DNA from: Amoebidium appalachense
Taxonomy: Eukaryota; Ichthyosporea
Reading direction: 5' to 3'
Length of the DNA: 64,000 nucleotides
NCBI GenBank assembly: GCA_963693365.1
Contig: CAVNZM010000001.1
Coordinates: 558,001-622,000, forward strand
Shown here: piece by piece, positions 1 to 10,596 of the stretch
How positions within the stretch are numbered: position 1 is the stretch's first letter
Layout of the letters: every line of letters starts with the position of its first letter
Position numbers and translations under genes: made by a program
Notes under the pieces: model-generated
The model's input: only the letters and a program-made list of their open reading frames with translations
Told to the model about the DNA's origin: nothing
Databases searched by the model: none

Positions 1-1334
1 CCACGGCACATGCATTCACTCTCGTTGGACCTTTGGTAGTTTTTGTCCATTAAGGAAAACAAAGAAGCGCTGTAATGAAAAGAGTTTCAACGGCCTGTAT
101 GCCGACATGCTTCAGCAAAAAAAACGGCACCTGATCCCCAGGTGCGGACGCACCAGGAGGCTTCCTTTTCTGTTGGGGGTGCTGGCGACTGCGCTCTTTA
201 CGTTGGGTAAGTTTGAGGAATAATAGTACGTTGATTCGGCCTTTTGTTGGTGCAGGACCAGGTGTAGGGAAGCTGCACCAATATAACACCATGGTGCACG
301 ATTTGTGCTGCAGACACTTGGGCCGACGGTAAACACGTACACATGTATTTCCGAAGCTTATTTGCAGACCAGGTGCATGTGCAGACTATGATGCCAATCG
401 GGAGTACCAGGCACGTGTTTCATGGCACACACTCACGCACGTGTTCCTGGGCAAACACCCGAAACACTACTCTCCGCAGTCAATACTTACCAATATTACT
501 GGATGAGCTGTGCATCTTTGAGACAACAGTGGCGTCCGTAATCACAGTCACTGCAGGTCAATTTAACTGTGTGCTTTGTTGTTATACTTACAGAATTGCA
601 AGAGGCAACGATAACACGGTTTTCCGCAATCCAATAAGCTGCGTGTTTGCAAGTGCCCTTTCTCCATATCTTTTTTTCATATCCGCACACACAAACATCA
701 GGTTCCAAACACTTTTAGATGCTTGTAGTCGGTGACACGGATTCGATGGGTGGACGAACCGAAAGAAGCAGTATCAGCACAATCTTTTCAAACTGTATAC
801 CACTGAGAAAGTATGAACAGAACACTGCGGGAGAAAGATTCGGAGTTGCAGCACGTTCAACCACTTCTTCACAAGGGCCTCGAACACGACTGAATCTATG
901 TTCTGGGAACTCATGCTCGTAGAGTTAACACGTGTTTACATGGTTAGGTATGCAGCTTAGGAGTGGTTGAGCGTCGTCGACGGTATTTTGTTCGAGACCT
1001 CATGTATGTTCACGCAGGGTGGGAAGAGAAATAGAGTGGATACAAGACATAGGCGTAGGAGGTATGGTTATCAACGAAGTTAAATTTCATATTCGCCAGT
1101 TGCATGGTCCTGTCGCAAATACGCCTAGGACTGGTAAACATAAGGTCGGTTTGGTGCATCCTGCACGTAGCAAGGTAGAGATCCTTTTCTTTGCCTAACA
1201 CCCAACAACGGTATGAATGGACAGCATGCCGACCCATGTGGTCAGGGCTCACGTTGTTGTCTTCCACTTCAAGATTGATGCGCGACCTCACAAATGGTGG
1301 GTTGCACCAGTCATTCCTGCCGGGAACCCAACAG
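1..1334. other. No recognised gene
   Basis: I recognise no protein, RNA gene or repeat here. The GT43 gene that begins in the next stretch should have an N-terminal exon encoding a signal anchor, and it may lie here or to the left of the window, but I could not identify it. The reading frame of the first recognised GT43 exon is open back to an ATG at 1191. Confidence 0.5.
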
Positions 1335-1711
1335 GAGTATGCAGAGAGTACTAGGAATGAAACGGAACAGCTCCCAACCATCTACTTCATCACCCCTACG
1401 TACAAACGCCACTCACAGGTTGGTAAAAGGGTTCATGTTATGGTAGTGCTCCAAAAATAAATCATCGTAGCATATGGGCAACTGCCCGAAAGTGCATACA
1501 ATAACTCATCATGATTAATACACTTGCGGGCACTTTAGTTGGTGCTATGACCGCGTATTTTGGAGCGTTTCCATAACATACCACACCACACCTGCCTGTG
1601 TTTGCACTGGTTTTCCTTTCTGCGTGCTTGTTGAAGTAACGGCAGTGCATTAGAACGGCCACTTCTACCACACGCGGTAACACACTTTTACATGCTTGCA
1701 TTTCACAACTG

Positions 1712-1742
<31 letters not shown>

Positions 1743-3100
1743 CGATATTATGCATATGCAATTCTGGAACACAGCACCCACGTGTCAAGAATTGCTTTCT
1801 TCTTATGTCAACGATATCCATGTTACTAAGTGACATGCGTACCATAAGGTTTTGGTTCTCCACATGTACGCAATGCTCTTAGGAAGATCGGTTGCAAGTC
1901 ACCTGGTTCTCTGCACCAACTAAGTCATCTATTTGCTCACTACAGAAAGCCGACCTTACCAGGCTCTCACACACTCTAGCCCACGTGGCGCGGCTGCACT
2001 GGATTGTGATAGAAGACGCCAAATCCTGCTCGAGTGACGTGACAGCCATCCTGGAGCGCAGGCAGGTGCTTCTGTTAAATATGTGACGTTTACTCTCCAG
2101 GCCTGTTGTCTGTCCTGTAATCATAAATCGTCGGCAAGATCGAACCAACCACGTTGCATGCGATCCTTACAAGTAGTGCTAGAAACACAAAACTATGGAA
2201 AAAAGACTGCACACCGACTTTCCTCACAACCTTGCGTTTACGAAGGCACCAAGAACACAACAATTTGTTTTCTGAATAAAACACTTATCATAATCGGCTT
2301 ATCAATAAGAAGTTTGGGAACTTTCGTTTCTTTTGGGCTGGACTTTCTGCATACGGGGGACAAGTGATCTGCTGCTTGACATTAGCGACTCCAGATGATG
2401 CATGTTTTCTGCTCCAGCTTATTTGGAATTTCGACTAATGAAATCTGAAGATTCAGGACCAACAGGCGTTGGCTGTGCATGCTGTTTGATTCTTGCTTGG
2501 TCACCTGAAGTGCTTTTTTTTTCGTAAATCAACGGGTATATGCAGATAATGCACTGGATGGTAGCATGTTGCCACAGCTGGCTCGGGATACTCGAGTTTT
2601 GGTTTGCTCTGCATGCGCGGCTGAAATGTACTCTGCAAAGTCAATTGCAAGTTTGCGCTGGCTGCTCGTGGAGATGTGCCTTATACCTAGCTGTTGAATT
2701 TGCTCTTTGCTCATTGTTGGTTGGTTACGGAAGTACGAGTGGTGTTCAGTAATTTATTTGGAACCAAACAAAGAACATAGGTCCTCTCAGCCATTTGGGG
2801 CAGCCTCTAAGCACCTCAATCGCATGTTTCAAAATGATGCCTTTGAACCTATTTCTCTCTTCAAAGTCCTTGGGATCATGTTCTGTCTGGCATGGGTTAT
2901 TGAACCGGTTACTGCTGCTGAGCTTCGAATATTTTCCTGCAGCGGTGTGTATCGATGGAGCCAGATCCACGCCAGATCACTCCCAAAATCTCAGAATTGG
3001 AATGGCCACAGGTGGGAGCTTTTTTTTCATGGCTCTGTTTCCGTAGCTCGTTTGGTACAAGAAGTCAGTTCGGGAGAAGAGAGATGCCACCAGGCGCGGG

Positions 3101-3135
<35 letters not shown>

Positions 3136-3417
3136 TCGGGAGAAGAGAGATGGCACCGGGCGCCGAGGGGAGGAGAGGGGGGGGGGGGGGGGGGCTTGGC
3201 GGAGAAAGGGGGGGGGGGGGGGGGCGGGGGCGGCGCATCGGGAGGTAAGGGGGGTTTGGAATAAAAGTGGGGCTCGGATAGATAAGCTGATGGTGAGGAA
3301 CGTGTGCTCAGGTATTAAAGCATGAAACGAAAGGATGGAAGTTAAGGCTATACCTGTGGCCTTTAGGAGTCAGGGGTAGGAAGGGGTGGGGGTGGGGGGG
3401 TGGGGGGAGGTATTAAT

Positions 3418-3453
<36 letters not shown>

Positions 3454-6400
3454 CTTTTGTCAGGAAAGAAAAGAAGTTAAAGGACCATGGGTTGTGGTAA
3501 GAGATAACACGGATGTAAAGCTAAAGAAGGATGCCGTGTTGAAACCCAGATGTTGTATGTTTGTATCGGGCAATCATCTGTATTCTTCAGGCTGCCCAGC
3601 TTCAGCACAACTAATTTGATCTCCAGGGGGGTGAATCAGCGGAATGCTGGCATGAAGAAAGCAATGGAATTGTCGCTTTTGAATGACAACGGAAACGGGA
3701 TCATTTACTTTGGTGACGACGATAATGCTTACGACCTGCAGCTGTTTGATGCTATTCGATCTGTCCGAAAAGGTACAATCGATCCTTTCCTCGTGATTCC
3801 ATCTCACTCAGAAACGGGGTTCTCTAATTATGATGCTTACTCTGTTTGTGTGATACTGAAAATGATTTTCAAAGCCTGCATTGTGTTCTCCGCCGCGAAT
3901 GTGTACTTCATAAGCACTTTTACCCCCCCTTCCCCCCTCCCCTCACCCCTGGCCCCCCTTCCCCCCCCCCCCCCCCCCCCCCTTTTTTTTCCAAAAACAA
4001 GCACACATACACATACACAGGCATAGCATTACAAGTATTATGACTACATTACGTACATGCTGAATAACTCTCCGTCCATCTAACCATTGTGCATTTTGGC
4101 ACACACCCACATACACAAAGAAATGTGCACCACTCGAGGGGGAGCTGCCCTTATCTCCCCCCTTCCCCCCCTCCCCCCTCCCCCGGCCCCCGGCCCCCCT
4201 CCCCCCCCATCCCCCCCTTTTTCTTCAGAGAACGAACTCGGCTTAGAAAGCATACTCTTCGCGTATGCTTTGTCAAATGTACACTTTGTCGTCTGTCATG
4301 AATGTGTTCATCGTACTCTGTAGCACAGCCTAGGCCTATGCCTCCTTGACACCACTCTTTCATCCCCTCTCCACCGTGTTGTTTTATATTTCTTGCCTTT
4401 CTCTATCCCCCTCCCTCTTATTTCTCTCTGTCTTTTTCTATCCGTTCGCATTCCACCATCAGAAGCCAAAATCTCGTGCGTGGCCGCGCAACAACAAAAA
4501 AAAAAACACTTCGTTCTGCTTTAAGACACATGCATTTGCATGCCCTCACTTTTGTGGCTTGCAGGTACAGATTCGTGTAAGTATTCCCACGCCCTACTCA
4601 TACACTTTCTCGCCTACTCGTGCACATACATATCCATAACCACATGCATTACCACCCACGTGCCCTTAGATTCTCAGTGTAAGCGTGGCAAGCACATCCA
4701 GATTGTAAAGCCTAAACGGCCGGGCTAATTCCCGTTAAACGCATATGCTCAATTTTCAATAACGAAAGCGATGGTGAAGAGAGAAATGTTGATATTTTTG
4801 GTCTTTTACTCCCTTGTGTACAAAGCAATGCTTGGCCGTATCCGTTCTTTTTATGTGTGCAAGCGTGATATGGTCTAATGGTCTATGTGGTGATGGTGCT
4901 AACTTGATGATGGGTCAGTGGGAACCTGGGCCATCGGCTTTACCGGTGGGCGGTTGTATGAACGCTGCGTAGTAGATCCAACCACAGGCTACATTAAGGG
5001 CTTCGTCACCAACTGGCACGGTGGGGTAGGTGTCTGTGTTGCCTTCTGCTTTAAAATTGTGAGTGTGGTGTGAGGTGTAGGACGCCTGTCCGTGACTGCA
5101 TGGACATGCCATGGAAAACGTTTGTGGACCGGTTTTGTCACGATGCATATCGGTGACCCTTAAGTTCCCACTTTGGCTTCTTTGGCTAGGTGCACCTGAT
5201 AGTCATACCATCCAAGGGCATGTTTGCCTTCGGGCTAGTTGCCGTGACTTCCGACATCAAATGGCTGCGCCTATTCCCCCCCCCCTCCCCCCCCCCCCCC
5301 CCACCCACACCGCCGCCGGGTGAGCTTAAGCCAACCTTGGCCAAGCTGGCCTACTACTTTTTTTGCGTGCTTGGAAGGATTATCGATAAATGATTATTGT
5401 AGACCTTTTCTTGGCATCGTCTTATTGTCAAACAATGGATTAGGTTCCTGGGTGCATCGAATTTGTCTTTCTTATACCTTCTGGCACGCAGAGAAAGTTC
5501 CCTGTGGACATGGGGGCGTTTGCCATCAACATGCAGATGCTGCACAGGCAAAGGGCACTAGGAAAGGACATTTTCATGATCCACAAAGTGCGGGTAAGAA
5601 TCTTAAGCCTTTTGCGCTCTTCACTGAGATTGCACAGAATGCCCGCTGATATACCCTTGATCACCGATGTTTCGAGAAGTTAAGTTGGAAGTTCTAAGGT
5701 CTGTTAATCCAAGGCTACATATATCGACCGTTAATAGTGATTGCCACCAATACTGTATGATAGCGGCCCAATGCAGCACATTCAGCAACACAGGCAGCTA
5801 CAATATTTTGGTTTTTTTTTAATTGGGGGACTGACCTATACTGAGTGTGCTGGACCAACCCCCCTCCCCCCCCCCATCCCCCCCCCCCCCCCCCCCCCCC
5901 CCCCCACCCGGCGAATCACGGGCAAGAATATGACAGTGTCAATGCATGTGCATGTGTGTGTGCTTGATAAGCCTTTGTGCCCTCCCCTTTCTTCAGCTAG
6001 CTGCACTATTCTAAAGATAGTGCAGGGCTAGTGCATTAAATCGAATGGCTGTTATTAGTTTCATGCCCTTGAGTGTGGATGCCACAATGCACAACCTTTC
6101 TCAGGCCATCGCAATCCTTTTGCCTGACCATAATGGATGTGGGGCATATGTGAAGTGAGACAAGGATCGCTTGGAATGTGATTCCTGATTGGTTAATTTT
6201 GATCCCATGAGTGATGTATTTCTATTGGTAGGTAGCCTCCAAGGCTTTGTACCCGCTACCTGACGTCGGGCCGGTCCGGGCCGGATCGGGCCGGGCCGGA
6301 TCGGGCCGGGCCGGGCCTTACTACTTAGCGGGACGTCTGAGACGCCGGATCCATGAAGCTGTATTTACAAATCAAATCGCTTGATCTGTACTCGTCAATC

Positions 6401-7593
6401 AGAAAGCTCCATGATTTTGAAGATGGTGATGCAAACATGATGATTGGTGCTTTAAAAACCGTTGGCAGAAAGATCATGTCTTTTCATGTCTTTTGTTTAC
6501 TAGTATAGGCTAGTTTGCACAATTTGAACCAACCGCCAATTAAATTCCCTTAATATTAAAGTTAAAAAAAATTAGCTATTGACTCGTGTCGAAATTGCGA
6601 CACATGCCCGCATATAGTTTTTGAAAAAAATGTGAAGCAGCACAACGGCCTATGCGGCATCAAAAGCACAGAAGCATCCATGTGTTTGGCATACTGGCCG
6701 ATTTTTTTTTCCCCTGCTGCCCTTAGTGTCTTATATAGAGACTTCGTTCTCATCCATGCATTGCTTCGTCCTCACGAATATCCCTTGCAGAATGGATATT
6801 TGGAGACCAAGTTTCTCGAGCTTTTTGTAAGAGATTATCGTCACCTGGAGGTAATCTTCCACCCAAGATATGTATACCGTCGTATTTGTTCTTTGCTTTC
6901 CTTATCAAATTCGTGGGCATTTCAGGTGACAGTAACGATAACTTACAGCTCACTGGTCTGAAATTGGTTTGGCCGGTAACACGTCGGGTGTGGTTCGGAA
7001 GTTCTGCACACCTATAGCTGCACATAGAGCTTCACATATTTATCGTTAAGCAATTTTTTCTTAGTGGCTGAAATATTTGAGCTAAAATTTATCCTCCTCC
7101 CCCCCTCCCCCCAAACTGCACACAGAAACACACACATACACACACACTCCCCCCCCCCCCCCCCCCCCCCCCCTGCCCCCCCGCCTCTGTCTCTCTTCAT
7201 CTTTCCCTCTATCCCTGTCTCTCTCTTCCCATCTCCCACTTTGTCTACTCAGTCTCACTCCCTCTCTTCTTCTCTCTCTCGCTCACCCCCTCACCCCCTC
7301 TCCCTCTCCCTCCCCCCCCCCCCCCCCCCCCCTTCTCTCTCTCGCTCTCTCTCTCTTTCTATCTGTCTCACGGTTTCTCTGTCTCTGTGTCTCATAGTCT
7401 CACGGTTGCACGGTCTCTGTATCCCTCTCACCGACCGCATTACTAAGGTGACCTCTTCCACCCGACCTTGCTCTCCCTCCTCCTGCAGCCAAAAGGAAAC
7501 TGCACAAAAGTATGGGTGTGGCACACGAAGACAATGCTTCAGATCGAGGGAAAGCCACCAGAAGGCGAACCGGACGAGCCACTGGACCCGTAG
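1335..7593 (+). CDS. GT43 family beta-1,3-glucuronyltransferase-like glycosyltransferase (eight exons, N-terminus missing)
   Basis: GT43 enzymes are Golgi type II proteins that transfer glucuronic acid or xylose from UDP-sugars. The exons I infer are 1335-1418, 1946-2061, 2943-3011, 3627-3772, 4919-5025, 5492-5593, 6791-6850 and 7489-7593. Every junction keeps phase, giving about 262 residues, close to a GT43 catalytic domain. Hallmarks in order are PTIYFITPTYKR, HWIVIEDAK, RGVNQRN, the metal-binding IIYFGDDDNAYDL, KVGTWAIGFTGG, RKFPVDMGAFAIN and the C-terminal NCTKVWVWHT, with a TAG stop at 7591. Most introns have GT donors. The second intron fits best with a GC donor at 2062. The introns hold poly-G and poly-C runs. 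The N-terminal cytoplasmic tail and membrane anchor were not found, so the start is unknown. The family call is from recalled motif patterns and is strong. Substrate specificity cannot be told. Confidence 0.85.
3100..3455. repeat. Poly-G runs in GT43 introns
   Basis: Several runs of roughly 20 to 35 G lie between 3100 and 3455. They are inside the intron between GT43 exons 2943-3011 and 3627-3772. Matching C runs occur at 3960-3982, 5290-5302 and 5879-5905 within later introns of the same gene. Confidence 0.9.
6260..6318. repeat. GGGCCGG-rich short tandem array
   Basis: A patch of imperfect GGGCCGG / GGATCGGGCCG units about 55 bp long sits in the intron between GT43 exons six and seven. It is much richer in GC than its surroundings and self-complementary, since GGCC and CCGG are palindromes. 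Confidence 0.8.
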
Positions 7594-8039
7594 GTGGATG
7601 TTTTCGAAACGACAACCGGGCAACGACAACCGGGAACCATGAGTACATAGGGACATGCTAGATAAATATAAAAAAAAAATTACAGTACGACATAAAAAAG
7701 ACATGCAACGTGATAAACCTGAAGGTCTGCGAATAATAAGCCTTTATCTAACCAACTAATTTCGTAATACATGGACCTGGTATCCGAGAGTCTTCGTTGA
7801 GCACTTAACTACTGGCTTAATGAAAGGTGATAATGAAAGGTGATAATGAAAGGTGATAATGATAGGCCCTGATGATCAATATGAAGAGATTATCCTCGTT
7901 ATTCATGAATATAATAATGCATCTGGAAGAAAGTATATCCGTTCGGGAATAAAGGATAGGCATTGGCTCAAAGGCGGAAAGCCCTCGTGCGAACCACATC
8001 CACGCACAGCATATGATTCATGTTTTTTTCTCAAGGCCT
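7594..8039. other. Intergenic stretch without recognised gene
   Basis: This region follows the GT43 stop codon. It contains an 11-bp tandem repeat of the type AAAGGTGATAATG at about 7823-7862 and otherwise nothing I recognise. Confidence 0.5.
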
Positions 8040-8205
8040 AACCGTAGACGGGGCCCAGACTGAAGTTAAAAAATGTATTGGTTGGTATAGATTCACCCAT
8101 CTTTCTGCCACAGGAGTCACCAACCCCTCTAATCGGCTTAAGCTTTTCAAGGCATTGGTTTGTCCATGGTGTGAATATGGTCTGCCCCTTTTAGGGATTC
8201 TTGAT
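8040..8205 (+). pseudogene. Fragment resembling the C-terminal end of a non-LTR (LINE) reverse transcriptase
   Basis: The plus-strand frame reads SNRLKLFKALVCPWCEYG, which fits the pattern after the RT domain of many LINE ORF2 proteins (rl.lfkalv.p..eYG). The frame runs into T and G homopolymers after 8215. No catalytic YxDD is in the fragment, so this is a short relic at best, and the call rests on a weak local pattern. Confidence 0.4.
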
Positions 8206-8230
8206 TTGATACGGGGAGGGGGGTAGTTAT

Positions 8231-8306
8231 TTTTTTTTTTTTTTTTTTTTTTTTGGGGGGGGGGGGGGGGGACTTACCCACCCTCTTAGACAAGGGGGTC
8301 CCCCCT

Positions 8307-8337
<31 letters not shown>

Positions 8338-8370
8338 TGACCTGTAGGGGGGGGGGGGGGGGGGGGGGGT
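8231..8370. repeat. Poly-T followed by poly-G tracts
   Basis: A T run (about 8231-8254) is followed by three G runs of 15 to 28 bases, immediately left of an LTR of copia family B. Confidence 0.9.
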
Positions 8371-8374
8371 GACC

Positions 8375-9153
8375 TGTCATCTTCCCATGATTAACGGCAA
8401 GATTTAGAAGTTGAGTTTCACACATGTTTTATTAGTTTGTTGTTGTTTGTTTCCTTTTCCCTTTTCCTTTCTTCCTTTCTTTCTTTCCTTTCCGTTCCCG
8501 TGTGCACAGATACCTTTGATCTGTGTACACATCGAGCTATTTAGCCCGTGCACACGTATTGTTGTTTGCGTCAATGTCTAAATAGGTTGTCCAATCAGAT
8601 CTCGTTATATTTTCCCAAATATAGTAACCTACATTCTTCATTAATTCCGAATTCGATTCCTTTCCCATTCCATTCCTTTCTATCCTCATTCCTTTTCTTT
8701 CTTTTCCCACGACGTAGCATTGCTCTATGTTCCCCAAGACGTGTTATGTTAAGAACATGTATAAATATATGATGTGAACTAATAGATACATAAGTGGTTT
8801 CATTTTGTTAAATGTTTCCGTACTTTCATTAGAAGATTACTTTCATTAGAAGATTGCGTTTTATCTTCTATGTGTCGACAAGCATTTCGATCGATTTATT
8901 TTACCCTCATAGTTTTCGTCTTTCTGATTGAATTAAAGAGTTTTCGTTCTTTTGATTGGCTTATCGATTTCACATTCCCGAGTATAAAAGGAATGTCATC
9001 TTGAAATAAATAACAAGCAGTTGAAATCATTTCCTATGGTCCCAGAAATCGTTCCACCCCTCCGGTTGTGTTTCTCCCGTGTGTCTCTGTGTTGTGTATA
9101 ACATAACACCCATCTGTGCTCTCTGCTTCTCCGTTTACCCACACAAAATAACA
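8375..9153 (+). mobile_element. 5' LTR of Ty1/copia element, family B
   Basis: The LTR starts TGTCATCTTCCC and ends ACA, about 779 bp. It carries a TATAAAA box at 8983-8989 and is followed at 9154 by the degenerate primer-binding site GGTTTACGGCCCC and then by a gag ORF. Other copies of this LTR are at 16855, 37022 and 43853 on the plus strand, and in part on the minus strand at 44595 and 46774. The copies share the (CTTT)n patch and the ACGTGTTATGTTAAGAACATG core. Confidence 0.85.
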
Positions 9154-9167
9154 GGTTTACGGCCCCT
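9154..9167 (+). promoter_or_regulatory. Primer-binding site of copia family B (half-tRNA iMet type)
   Basis: The sequence directly after the LTR, GGTTTACGGCCCC, is a drifted form of GGTTATGGGCCCA. That consensus is seen intact on the minus strand at 49986-49998. It is complementary to the anticodon stem-loop (GGGCCCAUAACC) of eukaryotic initiator tRNA-Met, as in Drosophila copia, rather than to a tRNA 3' end. Confidence 0.7.
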
Positions 9168-9229
9168 TTGCACGCTAACACACAATCTCGTTACAACCGT
9201 GAAATTCCTCCGTACATACTGCTTCAACC

Positions 9230-10021
9230 ATGACTGACAAACCGTCGTACATCAACCTTCCACAATGGAATCCGTCCGAGAAGAAGGATGATAAGCGTCT
9301 CAACTATTTCGAATGGGAGCCACTCATCCACCGTTTCATAAGAACCACCATTGCCGAGAAATTCGTTGACGCCATCAAGGCACCACAGTGGGTTGACGGC
9401 TCCGACGACAACCAGTGGCTAGGCTACGGCACCAAGGACGCCTACAAGAAAGCTTCCGACGTCCTCGACCAAATTCTCAACCAGTCCGTTCATCCTACAG
9501 AGCTCTACGACTCCGGCCGCATGCAAGACGGTGTTCACGGTGGAGAAGTCTTCCATAACCTGCGTATGGCTTATGTGGCAGAGAAGGAGGCTCGCGTCAC
9601 TCAGATTCAAGTCACCTACGAGGAGCTTGAACTACGAGACTTCCCCAACGTCACAGCGTACCTCACCCGCCTCCAACGTCTGGCTACGACCCTTGCCTGC
9701 CTCGACGAGCCCGTCCAACACAAGGATGTCGTGCGCAAGTTCTTCCTTCACCTACGCAAGAACACCGCCCTAGTCTGCACTGACATTGAACGTCTCTGCT
9801 CCGACTACTGGATGAACAACAAGAATTACCCGTCCTTCAACCAGCTCATCAGCGACATCCGCGGAGCTGAGATACGTGCCGGCCTCATCGACGCAGGCAC
9901 TGGTGCAACCGTCAACAACCGTCCTCTTCGAGCACTTCAGAGCAGAATGCTCCCGCCCGGTGACCTCCGTAACCGTATCCCTCGCCGTGATAGTACACCT
10001 CACAGCTCCCCGTCCCGTCCC
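9230..10021 (+). CDS. gag: Ty1/copia gag (family B), truncated by LTR insertion
   Basis: The ORF starts MTDKPSYINLPQW and encodes about 264 residues of a copia-type Gag, the RNA-packaging shell protein. It has the same plan as the other two gag families in the window: a DDKRLNYFEWEPLI segment, KAPQWVDGS, EVFHNLRMAYVAEKEAR, LRDFPNVTAYL and DYWMNNKNYPSFNQLISDIR. A near-identical copy is at 38594-39118. The frame is broken at 10022, where the start of an LTR of family C (TGTTGGAATACG) is inserted, followed 75 bp later by a 500-N gap. The zinc knuckle and pol are therefore not visible in this copy. Confidence 0.85.
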
Positions 10022-10096
10022 TGTTGGAATACGTCACCATGTATGACAGCAAGAGCCTTGAAGTATGTATGTGTCCTAGCTTGTTTGTATTCGTGT
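10022..10096 (+). mobile_element. First 75 bp of a copia family C LTR inserted in gag
   Basis: From TGTTGGAATACGTCACC this matches the 5' end of the family C LTR that ends at 50895 on the minus strand (TGTTAGAATACGTCACC). It interrupts the gag frame and runs into the assembly gap, so the rest of the insertion is unknown. Confidence 0.8.
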
Positions 10097-10596
10097 NNNN
10101 NNNNNNNNNNNNNNNNNNNNNNNNNNNNNNNNNNNNNNNNNNNNNNNNNNNNNNNNNNNNNNNNNNNNNNNNNNNNNNNNNNNNNNNNNNNNNNNNNNNN
10201 NNNNNNNNNNNNNNNNNNNNNNNNNNNNNNNNNNNNNNNNNNNNNNNNNNNNNNNNNNNNNNNNNNNNNNNNNNNNNNNNNNNNNNNNNNNNNNNNNNNN
10301 NNNNNNNNNNNNNNNNNNNNNNNNNNNNNNNNNNNNNNNNNNNNNNNNNNNNNNNNNNNNNNNNNNNNNNNNNNNNNNNNNNNNNNNNNNNNNNNNNNNN
10401 NNNNNNNNNNNNNNNNNNNNNNNNNNNNNNNNNNNNNNNNNNNNNNNNNNNNNNNNNNNNNNNNNNNNNNNNNNNNNNNNNNNNNNNNNNNNNNNNNNNN
10501 NNNNNNNNNNNNNNNNNNNNNNNNNNNNNNNNNNNNNNNNNNNNNNNNNNNNNNNNNNNNNNNNNNNNNNNNNNNNNNNNNNNNNNNNNNNNNNNN
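10097..10596. other. Assembly gap (500 N)
   Basis: Exactly 500 N, the same size as the gap at 46274, so the length is a placeholder. What joins the copia gag on the left to the virus-like block on the right cannot be seen. Confidence 1.

Noticed and set aside
5140-5330. Possible extra GT43 exon (KGMFAFGLVAVTSDIKW)
   Set aside because: The exons on either side already join in phase and match the family without it; it ends in a C run.
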